Source of the DNA: Azolla caroliniana
Lineage: Eukaryota > Polypodiophyta
Assembly: GCA_043228905.1 (NCBI GenBank)
Contig: JBHGNT010000018.1
Coordinates: 16,802,001-16,866,000, forward strand
Reading direction: 5' to 3'
Length of the DNA: 64,000 nucleotides
Shown: positions 54,665-64,000 of the stretch, in pieces
Numbering within the stretch: position 1 is the stretch's first letter
Layout of the letters: each line of letters starts with the position of its first letter
Notes under the pieces: model-generated
Database searches by the model: none
What the model was told of the DNA's origin: nothing
The model's input: the letters and a program-made list of their open reading frames with translations, nothing else
Translations under genes and position numbers: made by a program

Positions 54665-54669
54665 TGGAC

Positions 54670-56755
54670 TACACTGGAGATGTGATATGCACATTGTTAC
54701 TCAAAGTGTCATTGCAAACCATATGGGTTACTCCAACCCTTCCCAATTCTTGATCGTTCATAGAAACCCTTTGGATTTCTTGGATGCTTATCCATCTTTG
54801 GTTTTGATGTGTCACTCTCATTGTCTAGTGACTAAGTTGTCACATTTCGTTCAATATCTTTGTTGTCTCATTAGCTACCACTAGGATGGTTCAAGTGATT
54901 ATTTGTACAAATATACTCTCTTCTTTGCCAACATGGGATAACATCCAAAATCTCAACAAATCTCGATGCAAAAGATTGTCCACCTAGACCCCAAGATGAA
55001 TTCACATTACTCCTTTCATCATTTACATGATACTCAATTCACACACAAGAAGTTTTTAGATCACCATTGTCTTAACTCCTTAGAGTGTGTATGACTTTCA
55101 CAAACGGAATTGAAAGTTTCAAATTGGGGATTGCATATGGATCTTATAAAATAATGTAAAAACCATCATGTCTTTGGGTTATCAACGACTTGAACATACA
55201 CGATCTCTGATCAAATAAATGAAGTTTCATTTTGTTTCAATCTCCCTCCTTATATGCATCTTCGTAAGTGTTCTATGTATTAATTTTGGAACCTTATGCT
55301 TCAAGATCTAATCCAAACATTTTTGCTCCTCCACCCCTGGTTTAACTAGTTGATGGTCCAAAATATGTCGAAACAATTTTGGACTCCAATGTTGTGATAA
55401 CACATTATAAGGTAGACTTTTGATGCATCAACATACATGAAAATCCCCCATCAACCAAACTTGATGACCCATGGATTGACAATTATGTAAGAGCGACCAT
55501 ACCTCAATGCAAAAATTCCCACTAATCTTATCACCACATCAAAATAATTGATTTCCATCACCAAAAAACATCATCATGGATCATTATGAAACCTTTATCA
55601 CATAATCAATTTAATTTTAGTCCTTGCTCCTTATGAACAATTATATGCATAGATTTACTAACTCACTAATCAAGAATTACATAAGGATTTACTTGTATTA
55701 TATCCTCTAAACTTGTTATTAGAGCCTATTGACCAACCCACCAATTCTAAACCCCTACTTATTTGGAGGACACAAAATTCTCCAAGAATAATTAAATTGT
55801 AAATGGGTGGGAAATCTTATACCTCACACTAAATTTTGCTACGAAAATTTCTTAGGTCCCTCCATTTTAAAATAATGTTCATTTTAATAGTATTCATATC
55901 TTTCATCGTAGTGAGCCCTTCTATTTATTCTTATGTTGTAGTTGTTGCCATTTTTTACTTATTCAACATTGATAGCTATTCTATTGCAATGTTCCTTTCC
56001 GTCATCACCTAATCTATGCCTTTGACCTTGATTTTCCTTATTCACCCGACTAGATGTTCCTTGATCCATGACCACACCAACCAACAATAAAGTAATATTT
56101 CTTCTATCTTCTATCTTTCTCTCTCCTCCAATATTGATTTTACATTGTAATGACATTCAGCCATGAAGGTCCTACACTAACCACATTTAGAACAATTCCT
56201 TTCATGTGTTCCATTTAAGCTTAAAACAAAGTCCCCTCGGTCAAGGAATATTCCTGTGCAACCACCCATGTCTTTGTATGTGTCCTACAACATGAAAATT
56301 CTATATTTATTTATAGAATTTGCATGAGCCACCTAAACTTTATGCATTTGGTGCATTTGGGTCATGAAATCAAGCAATAATCCATAATCACAATCACCCA
56401 TGTAGAATACAGGTGTATAATGCTCATATTCACACTGTCCCACTTGTTATGTAATTATCTCAAAGGGGCAGTTGCCCTAGCCCAATTAATATATAATTGG
56501 CTTTGTAACCTAGTTCAAAGGGGGTTGTTGCCATTCTCTTATTGTAACATTTGGAATAATACAAAACTACACTATGCGCCTCTTTGTGTCTCTCCCTCTT
56601 TGTCTTTGATTTTGATTTTCGTCAAGTTGTCTTGTTCATCTTTGTTTCGAACCTATTCAAGTTGTCTTGTTCATCTCTGTTTCAATTTTTTTCAAGTTGA
56701 TTTCTGCTACCATCAACTTGGTGTTCTTCAACAACTACATGTTGTTTCTGATTCT
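54670..56755. other. AT-rich region, no gene recognised
   Basis: I see no conserved domain in about 2 kb. The piece 56420-56740 looks like the R/U5 part of an old LTR or a 5' leader (TTGTAACATTTGGAATAAT, then CTCTTTGTGTCTCTCCCTC) because copia RT codons follow, but there is no partner copy. GTTGTCTTGTTCATCT[T/C]TGT is duplicated (about 56624 and 56660). Confidence 0.5.
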
Positions 56756-56769
56756 ACACTGACAATCGC

Positions 56770-57155
56770 ATCCCAAGACGATCTGGAAGATTGTCTCAAC
56801 CACCAAAGAGTTACTCTCCTAGACTATTCTTCACAGACATCGACGAGCCGGCGTCATACGAAGAAGCATTGGCGTGTGCCGATTCGGCCACTTGACATTT
56901 GGCGATGGAGTCGGAGATAAACTCCATCCGGTAGAATAAGACATGGGACTTAGCCAAACTACTGAAAAGTCGACGTGCTCTTCTGTGTAAATGGGTTTAT
57001 CAACTTAAAGTGACATTTGATTCAGCAAGTCCCAAATTCAAAGCCAACCTAGTAGCAAAGGTTTTCCGGTAGGAATATGGCATCTAGCTAGATGTGAAGA
57101 CGACATTCCTCCACAGTGACATAGAGGAGGAAATCTATATGGAACAACATTGATC
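56770..57155 (+). pseudogene. degenerate copia RT N-terminal fragment
   Basis: Frames give FTDIDEPASYEEALA, MESEINSIR-NKTWDLAKLL, LLCKWVYQLKVTFDS, PKFKANLVAKVFR and then LDVKTTFLHSDIEEEIYMEQ. These are the copia RT blocks EPxSYEEA, WxLV-LP, CKWVYKx[10 protein letters not shown] and MDVKTAFLNGxLEEEIYM. Stops occur every 20-40 codons, and about 40 residues between the KG and MDVK blocks are missing. This is an old relic of a lineage not otherwise seen here. Confidence 0.8.
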
Positions 57156-57450
57156 CGTGTTATTGTCATAATCTTTTTTTGATGAATTGGCTCATTGACA
57201 TAGATCATTGTTATTAAAGTGTTGTCCATATCCTATGTGGAAGAAGTCCACTGTATTTTCAGTATGTTGAAAAGAAGTTGACCAAGAGAGAAACCAAAAA
57301 GGGAAGAGAATAATTCTTGTGTTGGTTAGACCCATTGAGAATTGTTTTGAATACCAAGAAACATTGCAATTACTTTCAGATATTTAATAGATTCTCTTGG
57401 TTGAAGAAAACCATATTGGGAACTAGAAATCCATCTTAGAAATCCAAAAG
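57156..57450. other. spacer, no gene recognised
   Basis: AT-rich sequence between two copia relics with no recognisable motif. Confidence 0.45.
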
Positions 57451-58600
57451 CTCTACCACAAGTCCAACCATTTTTGTGGACAAGGAAGAGGAAGAACACT
57501 TTTCAATGGAGAGAAAAACAAAAAAGGCAAGTATATGCATCCAAAGAATGCAATTTCCCAAATTTGATATGAATGATATAGGCAAAGAAAAAATCACAAA
57601 AGAGGGAAGACTTTTCAATGTAGAGGAAAGTGCCAAAACAATCTACAGTGTTAGAAAAAGATGAATGATGCCACCAATTATAGATGTTTCACTACCTATG
57701 CTGCTAAGAAAAAGCATTATGCACATGTGAAATCTTTTATGATTAACAATAACACTACTCCATATCAACAAGCACAAGTGAGTGACAAATATATGTTATA
57801 TGTTGACTTTGGGGTTGTCCAACCACATGACTAGCTACAATAAGTGTTTTTGAAGCTAATAGGCATCCAAACAACCTACCTATGTAAAAATGAGTGATGA
57901 TACCAATCACACAATCCTCCATTATGCAGATCCGAATTTTCCAATATCAATTGACATAATAAGAAGATCATCGAGAACCACATTTTACTTTTCCCTACTA
58001 TCACCAAAAAACATGGAGCAAGAAATGTAACACTAATTCAATAACCAGGGGTGTTTCATTATAGGGCTCAAAGACAATGGCCAACTACGTTCTTTTGGAA
58101 GGAGGGAAGGGTGCACATTCACCTTGATTAACAATAATGTAAAACCCATCATGTATAGAAAGGGTTACAAGGCCATGGAAATGCAACCAAAGTAGATTGC
58201 CCAGAGCAAACTCAGATAGTGGAACGTTATAATAGAATAAAAGTATAGTCACATAGTGGAAATGATAGATGCTATGATAAGTAAGAAGCACACACCACAC
58301 ATGTATAGAGAAGACATGATATTCACGGCCATCTATACATCGAATCAATGCCCAACCATTTGGATGGAACTCCATAACAATGATTCAATGTAAGGAAGAC
58401 AAAATTTTCACACTAAAAAGTGTTCAACCTTTTAATTTGTGTGCACATATTTCTAAGGTATATCTAATGTTGGAAAATTGCATCTTCTTGGGTTGTTGAC
58501 TAGCACAAGGAAAATAAATGCTACAACTCCTTGACCTGCAATATTTTGTAAGTCGAGATGTATGTATGATGAGTTTCCATCATGGATGTAGGAAAATTGT
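57451..58600 (+). pseudogene. degenerate copia gag-end, protease and integrase-tail relic
   Basis: Around 57790-57850, YMLYVDFG and then (shifted) SNHMTSYNK reproduce the protease W-x-VDSG-x-SNHMTS block. At 58205-58380, VEMIDAMISKKHTPHMYRED and AIYTSNQCPT match the integrase tail (ARxML-x-K-LPxxFWxEAxxTAVYxxNRCPT). At 58440-58560, ENCIFLGC and VSRDV-type codons match its end. The integrase core between them is gone. It lies after the RT fragment at 56.8-57.2 kb, the wrong order for one element, so two relics are involved. Confidence 0.7.
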
Positions 58601-58745
58601 TGTCAACCTTTCTTTGAGCTGAACCATTATCCCCATGACATTATGGGATACATGTGTGTTAGGAAAAACCGTTGGGTTTTGAACTAGGAGCATGTGACAA
58701 TGAACTAAGAATTGTGGTGTCGAGGTAGAAGTGATATACAATAAA

Positions 58746-58780
<35 letters not shown>

Positions 58781-58800
58781 ATGTAATAATGTATGTATAC
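58746..58800. repeat. (AT)n microsatellite
   Basis: About 15 AT dinucleotides at 58749-58778, followed by GTATGTATACACGCACGTGC. Length is likely to vary between individuals. Confidence 0.9.
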
Positions 58801-61385
58801 ACGCACGTGCACGCACATTTGAAACAATGAATATACTAACGATAACGGAAGTGATATGAAATAAAACCCTAAATCATAAATAATAAGATAGTAAATCCTC
58901 ATATTAAGAACCTAACCATCTTTACCAAGAGGTATAACATAATTAAGAAAAATATTAAGTAAACCATATTTGAGAATAGCTTAGATATAAATCATCATAC
59001 ATGGGTGGAATATGAGCTATTTTAGAACCCCACAAGGTTAATCTCAAAGGATAACCACTTTGGCCTTTCATGTTTTCCCATTAATCCCTTCGTTGTGTGG
59101 CATGTATATGTGCGTGTGAGGAGATATATAGAAATGGACAATATGCAAAATATTAAGAACTTGCATTAAAAAAATCAAGGATAATTTTGCTGACAACTAC
59201 AAATGATAATCAATACTCTATTTCAAATATTTGTAGTTTATATTGAATTTCTATTGAAGTATACGTAAAAGCTAGAACAATCTAATGAGGATGGGAGAGT
59301 AAGTGGGCTATCTAAGGCATTTACTTTAGTTAATTCAAAGACATCTCCTATTCACAAAGTTAGTGGTGGGATTTAGTAACATGTGTCACTCAAGAAGTGT
59401 ATATTCACACTAAAGGTTTGTCATTGAGCTTGTTAACTTAACATTTTTTGAATGCTTTGAATGATGAAGTTTTGTTCTCTAATGAGGCATACGTTGAGGG
59501 CCCTAAGATATTTGTTGAGTTTTTTGTTTCCATTCGCATAGGTATTGAGCATGTTGTTCCTTCGGTTTCCTTGTCATGATTTGATATACCTAGGCTAATT
59601 CCCATGTGTTTTTTTACGTGGACCCAAATATATTTGTTCTTCCAATATGGTTTTCTTCACTCTTTCCCTCCACTTCTTTCTTTTTGAAATCTTATTCAAC
59701 GTCATATTCATTGTGATGTTCACCTTCCATGGCCCTTTTCTTGGAATTTTTTCCATTTCCTTTTGTTATGCCCATTTGTTGTAGACTTCTTCCCTCCCAC
59801 CTTCACTTTCCCCCATCTTGGTCAAGGCTAACTAGCCATGGGCCATGGGCCATGAGGTCTCTAGGAGTTCTTCACATCTTCCAATCCAAGTGGTCATCTT
59901 TTTTTCTATTTTTTCCGTCGTGTTCCTTCATCAAATATTCTTGCCTTCTCATCTTTGTTCTTTTTTCTCTTGATTGAGAATGATGATGATTTTATGAACA
60001 CTTTCACAATTTTTGGTTTGGTCTCAATTGGGTCCTTGTGATATTTTATAGTATGACCTTTTGTTTCAACCCGTGTCTTGTTATTTATGGATAAAACACC
60101 CCCCATTACCAAGTTACTTTTTATATCTCTGTCGAAGAATTTGAAATTTTGATGGATGGTCTAGTTGCCCATTGTTCAATTCCCAAAATTGGATTTCAAA
60201 GAATGTCAAACCCATCTCTTGGATGCCCTTGAACCATCCCTTTCTTTTCTCAAAGCAGTTACATGCCGACATTAATTTAACCCAATCCATCCCAAGCCCA
60301 TTAAGCTTTTCTTCATCGTCAAGAGAAAGTTCCCAACTCTTGCATATCCTCAAATTGCAACTTGTAGTCACCTTTGTGTGTTGTCAGTATGATATCTTCC
60401 GTCTCTTCACATCTACCCACTCAAAGAATTTCATGGTCATTCGGGGATGCAATCCTTCAAAAACTCTTTCGTGAAATCCACCAAGGCATTATCAAAGCCT
60501 ATAAATTCTAGAGTTCAACTTTGAAAAGTTGCAAATAACATGCCTTGTTGTCCTCTTATGAAGCCTTTATTGCATTGACATGTTATTAACATTGATTAAC
60601 TTGGTAATGCTACTCTACATTTAACTAACCATGTGGATGATCTTGTTAATCGCCTTCATGATGACATGTGCTCTATGATCACCATCTTGTGCATGATTTC
60701 CTCTTGTCGGGGTATCAGTCCTTGTAGCTCATTCATCTTGGGTCACAAAGTGTTGTTGCAAATTTTGAAGGATACACATACTACTTTCCATGTACATATT
60801 CTATTGTACTACCTTTAATGTTAAATCTAAATAACTTATATATTGTGTATGGTATGCATGTGTCTTTCAGTTTTTGCATATTTTGGAAACTAAAAAAGAG
60901 GTGGCATATTATGTTTGTTAAGTTTATTCCTCCACCACGTATGAGAAGTCTAAAAACAGAAAGATGAATGGCTTTACAGTGCACATGTGCACATTTGATT
61001 TATTTATCGTGTATAGACATGTACATGAAGACCTAACTACTAAAATAAATAAATAAAAGGACTCGAATGAAATGTGCTCAATATTGTCGAGACTCAACAC
61101 CTAGAGAAAACATCGCAGTGGGGTCCTTTGTTAATTCCTCAACAACTTGCAAAAGTGGGATTTTATGTTGTGCCATCATACTTTTTTTTTATTTAACAAA
61201 AAAGAATATACTCCATTAGTTAAAATATACACAACTTAGATCCCATTATTGGGTAGGCCTTGGCTAAACTATCCTATCATTCATGAGTGATCTCACTTAT
61301 TTACCTTACACTTTCGCATAAGTCTCTAGCCAAACTTTCATACACATCACCTTCATTCAATATCCCCCATGACATCTCGTTCAAA
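58801..61385. other. AT-rich region, no gene recognised
   Basis: Several frames of 60-100 codons exist (59729-59977 plus, 60114-60371 minus, 60172-60474 plus), but none matches a family I know, and each overlaps another on the opposite strand. A T-rich run at about 61188 (CTTTTTTTTTTATTTAAC) lies on the 3' side of the LINE fragment and could be the complement of its poly-A tail. Confidence 0.5.
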
Positions 61386-61389
61386 CCCC

Positions 61390-62073
61390 TCTTTAAACTA
61401 ATGGGAGGGAGGAACGACCATCTGGGTACTACATATTGCCATCGTATATCCATTCCATTCATTTGTTGTGGCCATCGGTGTAGTACACCAACGTTTTCTG
61501 AAATTCAGCTTCATTAATTCCGAAGCATCATAAATACCATCAATCCACTCATATTGAGGTCTCAATGTAGTTATTAGTGTGTGCCATATTAGCTTAATGG
61601 ATTCAACTAGAGGGCATTTGTTTGCTGAAAATACCCTGGTACACCTTGTCGTCCATATACACCATATGGTAATGGGTGCAAGCAACGTCCATAGATTCCA
61701 ATTTTTTGCTTCTACGGAATAACTGCAGGTACCTGTTGTAAGTGATCAGCCGAACAATTCCATTCTCCCCTCTGTACATAACTTTGCATGTGCTATTGTA
61801 TTTTCCCACATCATCCTCAATACAATTCCAACAAGCATGTCCCGAGTTGAGGGTGAACGAACTAGAGGCATGGCAAAGCAAACGCAATGCCCTTCTCTAT
61901 AGAGCCGCTGCCTTGCAACATTCCCATAGACAATGGGAAATGCTTTCTAATTGTCCACATGCAATACATCTAGGGTCTACATCGGGGCCTTTACCCCATG
62001 TCCCTACCGACAAGGCTCTATGCGCAATAAGCCATAAACACATCATTATCTTGCGGTCATTACTGTGATGCCA
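61390..62073 (-). pseudogene. LINE (non-LTR retrotransposon) C-terminal end with zinc-binding domain
   Basis: On the minus strand the zinc-binding RT tail is read as MCLWLIAHRALSVGTWGKGP, then CIACGQLESISHCLWECCKA (61897-62070). It fits the CxxC-x7-H-x4-C pattern after a LxHRxLxVGxxL lead. Further frames give ACWNCIEDDVGKY-region text, LAPITIWCIWTTRCTRVFSA (61600-61680) and SIKLIWHTLITTLRPQYEW, matching WxIWxxRNxxVF and the LINE C-terminus. Upstream RT would lie above 62074, but the gypsy LTR begins there, so the chromovirus inserted into this LINE. Confidence 0.8.
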
Positions 62074-62471
62074 TGTCATGGAATAGTAGAATAGAGTAGA
62101 ACCAAGACGAGACTAAGAAGTAGGAGAGAGAAAAGAACAAGAACTTGACTTATGATTTCGTAACTAGTGTTGTTCACCTTGATTAGAATCAAGGTGCACT
62201 TGAGTATTTATACAAGAAGATAGAGGTATGTATGTTAACTAGGATTAGAGAATGCATGTATGCAAGCTAGGAATAGAGAATGCATGAGGATGCATGCAAG
62301 CTAGGAATTTCCAATGTTCAATCTACCATACATGAAGTTGGATTTTATACAAGGATACATAGATGGATGTAGCTAAGTTAGTAGCCTGGTTGCCCAATGG
62401 AGACCAAGAGGTCTCAGGTTCAATCCCTACCTTCCACCATGGGGTTGCGAATGTCATAGATGTACATGACA
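62074..62471 (-). repeat. 3' LTR of the chromovirus
   Basis: In element sense it runs from TGTCATGTACATC (62471) to CTATTCCATGACA (62074), 398 bp. It contains direct repeats GAATGCATG/GCAAGCTAGGAAT (about 62250-62310) and a tRNA-like block (62366-62435). Confidence 0.8.
62366..62435 (+). other. tRNA-like (A-box/B-box) block inside the gypsy LTR
   Basis: TAGCTAAGTTAGTAGCC at 62370-62386 resembles a tRNA A box/D arm, and GGTTCAATCCC at 62418-62428 resembles the B box/T arm, about 35 bases apart. A complementary pair GAGACC/GGTCTC (62400-62414) lies between them. It runs antisense to the LTR. It is not a complete tRNA by eye (no clear acceptor stem), so a tRNA pseudogene or SINE-like head is more likely. 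Confidence 0.4.
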
Positions 62472-62489
62472 TTATCCTCCCCCTATGCT

Positions 62490-62867
62490 GCCTCTGAAGA
62501 TCTACGGTCGGCTTCTGTGGGTACCGTTGATGAAAAGCTTGAATGGCCTTGGGAGTATTTTGTAAATGTGTAATCGGTTCCCACGTGGCATTCTAAATGG
62601 GGTAACCTTTCCATAAGACCAAATATTGAAGTCGTCATCGCCGCAAGTGGGAATCGAGGATCTGGTCAACCTCATACTCCTCCCTTGTCGATAATTCCAC
62701 GGGTGGTGGTGGAGGAGGTTGTCATCCCAGAATTCGAGATGGATGTTCCAGTTCGAGGAGAGAGACATGGAAAACATTGTGAATCTTGAATGTTGGAGGA
62801 AGCTTTAAGATGAGTGCGACTAGGTTGATTCGCTCGATGAGATGAAAGGAGCCTACCTTTTTGTAGT
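62490..62867 (-). pseudogene. chromovirus integrase tail and chromodomain
   Basis: The minus strand gives HNVFHVSLLELEHPSRILG (62720-62780), then the chromodomain REEYEVDQILDSHLRR, RLQYLVLWKGYPI and NATWEPITHLQNTPKAIQAF (about 62530-62690). It has two in-frame stops (after LRR and after GYPI) and a stop after ILG. The polypurine tract lies 40-50 bases after the last codons. Confidence 0.85.
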
Positions 62868-64000
62868 CTAGCTTTGCATAGGGATGGGTGGTGGCGATCT
62901 GGTGACGTAGCAACCAAACCATGTCACCGATTGCAAAGGTCGGCGTGGCCAAGCGATGACAGTTAGTGTGATCCTTATATTTTTTGCCAGCGATATGGAG
63001 CTCAAGGGAGAGGTCACGATGGACATCTTGTAAAGTGCGGGCATGCATCTCTGCCGAGGGATTGATGGAAATCGTAGGAATGGAAATGTTGAAACGAGGG
63101 TGCAACCCATAGTTTGCAAAGAATGGGGAAACCTTAGTTGAGGCATGATACTATTATTGTAGGCAAATTCCGCCATGGCAAGGAAGTCCACCCAATCCTC
63201 TTGTTGGTAGCATATTGTACACCTGAGGTATTGTATGAGGATTTGGTTGACTCTTTCAGCATGGCCATCAGTTTGAGGGTGGTACGTTTTTGACAAGTTC
63301 ACAAACGTCTTGAATGTTTGTAGAAGTCGTCGCCAGAAGTGGGAGATAAATTGAGGACCTCGATCAGAGGTTATATCCTTGGGTATGCCGTGTAGACGAA
63401 CGACATTTTTTAGAAAAGGATCTGCTGTCTCCTCTCCTGAAATGTCTTTTGAGCATGGGACAAAGTGAACCATCTTCGAAAACCGATCAACGATCACTAG
63501 CACCGTGTCATGGCCACCGACGCAAGGGAGGTCGGTTATAAAGTCCATCGAGAGAGAGGCCCAGGGTCGACTGGGAAGTGGACGCAGGTGGAGAAGGCGT
63601 ATGGACGATGGTGAGCTGCTTTGGAGCAAGCACAAACGTCACATGTCTTGATAAATTCTTTGACAAATTTCCAAGGTTGGGGCCACCAAAACCCCCGAGA
63701 TAGCAACTCCAATGTTTTCGTGACCCCAAAGTGGCCGACAAGAGGATCATCATGACAATTTTGTAGGACTTGAGTGGGACATGCTCTAGTTGGTACGTAA
63801 AGGAGGTGATTACGATAGAGTAGCCTATCTCAAGTTGTAAAGTGACTGAGAATCTGAGCTTTGCATTCCCTGGGATGGGTCGTTGATGCACGCCAGGATG
63901 TCGGTAGCAAATGGGTCTAACACGACGGCTTGGGCGATTTCGTTGAGAAAAGAATCATCATGGAACATGTAGGTTGCGAACATTTGGAGTTTATTGATTT
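62868..64000 (-). pseudogene. chromovirus integrase, partial
   Basis: The frame 62868-63635 has LPSRPWASLSMDFITDLPCV, GHDTVLVIVDRFSKMVHFVP, HGIPKDITSDRGPQFISHFW and SKTYHPQTDGHAERVNQILI. The DDE acids sit in the SMDFI, TSDRG and GHAERVN blocks. It then shifts frame after MPQLRFPHSLQTMG. The 62722-63105 frame supplies the GPY-like tail (RLATPTFAIGDMVWLLRHQI). The region above 63640 (HDDPLVGHFGVTKTLELLSR-like codons near 63690-63750 and the CDVCAC-type finger near 63640) gives the HHCC finger. RT lies beyond the window. Confidence 0.88.

Larger units (their letters stand above)
50566..54669 (+). mobile_element. F: B-type copia lacking RT and RNase H, TSD TGGAC
   Basis: LTRs at 50571-51011 and 54224-54664 (441 bp each) are flanked by TGGAC on both sides. 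The PBS TGGTATCAGAGC (51012-51023) is perfect. Gag, knuckle, protease and integrase are recognisable, but after the YNEYMAHHYA block that precedes RT in B the sequence jumps to a short minisatellite and the polypurine tract, so RT and RNase H are absent. The total is 4,094 bp against 5,699 for B. I count 10 substitutions between the LTRs (2.3%), close to B. It is a non-autonomous deletion derivative. Confidence 0.95.
62074..64000 (-). mobile_element. Ty3/gypsy chromovirus, 3' part, runs off the window
   Basis: On the minus strand the 3' LTR (62074-62471) is preceded by a polypurine tract (AGGGGGAGGATAA, rc of 62472-62484), then chromodomain, integrase and the zinc-finger region up to the window end. 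LTR ends are TGTCATG and CATGACA in inverted form. The left flank TGCCA should be the target duplication, but its partner is outside. This copy and the fragment at 44.2-44.8 kb are the same lineage. Stops in the chromodomain show decay. Confidence 0.88.

Noticed and set aside
58085-58375. 96-codon minus-strand frame
   Set aside because: The opposite strand carries recognisable copia integrase tail codons (AIYTSNQCPT), so the minus frame is a shadow.
62366-62435. Functional tRNA gene
   Set aside because: A-box- and B-box-like words are present, but I cannot form an acceptor stem or a standard anticodon arm by eye, so only a tRNA-like block is claimed.

Overview
This window looks like nuclear DNA of a land plant. 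The evidence is a spliced GARP/MYB-CC transcription-factor gene of a plant-specific family and a dense mass of plant-type LTR retrotransposons. These are Ty1/copia elements primed by initiator-Met tRNA and Ty3/gypsy chromoviruses primed by a tRNA-Asp-type site, together with a plant-type LINE end. I see nothing bacterial or organellar. The exact lineage is not proven. A DDE-like mobile-element protein (41.3-43.1 kb) that I know mainly from animals would fit a fern or other non-flowering plant, but that is a weak inference.

Layout. 1-5.87 kb: a deleted copia copy (A, minus) next to a second copia (A0, minus) that is split by a 2.1-kb LTR-flanked non-coding element (T1) filled with tandem repeats. 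5.9-16.3 kb: the only low-TE stretch, holding the one convincing host gene, a six-exon MYB-CC (PHR1-like) factor on the minus strand at 8014-12182. Its small exons join with correct splice sites and phases into a 306-residue protein. 16.3-18.5 kb: two copia relics. 19.37-25.07 kb: a structurally complete copia (B) with 413-bp LTRs and TSD ATATT, but stops and frameshifts in its genes. 26.20-28.01 kb: a very young TRIM-like element (T2; LTRs differ at 2 of 471 positions; TSD ACAAC). 28.02-40.86 kb: a nested stack. Copia G (plus) is followed by copia H (minus), which is interrupted by copia J (TSD CGCAT) and by a gag-only LARD-like element L. 41.05-43.1 kb: a 176-bp MITE-like unit and the DDE-like pseudogene. 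43.2-45.2 kb: a minisatellite, a gypsy LTR with PBS, and a chromodomain fragment. 45.26-49.57 kb: a 5'-truncated copia (K) with one uninterrupted 1,224-codon gag-pol frame. 50.57-54.66 kb: a copia (F; TSD TGGAC) that has lost reverse transcriptase and RNase H. 54.7-61 kb: mostly unrecognised AT-rich DNA with decayed copia pieces. 61.4-64 kb: a LINE end interrupted by a chromovirus that runs off the window.

How the parts relate. Apart from the MYB-CC gene, almost everything is mobile DNA or its debris. At least two copia lineages recur: a J type (A, E, H, J, K) and a B type (B, F, G and the relic at 17.9-18.5 kb). Several young or well-preserved elements (T2, F, L) cannot encode their own reverse transcriptase and must have been moved in trans. 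A recurring feature is that the non-autonomous LTR elements T1, T2, L and F all carry internal tandem arrays. All boundaries were read by eye. LTR difference counts come from direct comparison of the printed sequence.
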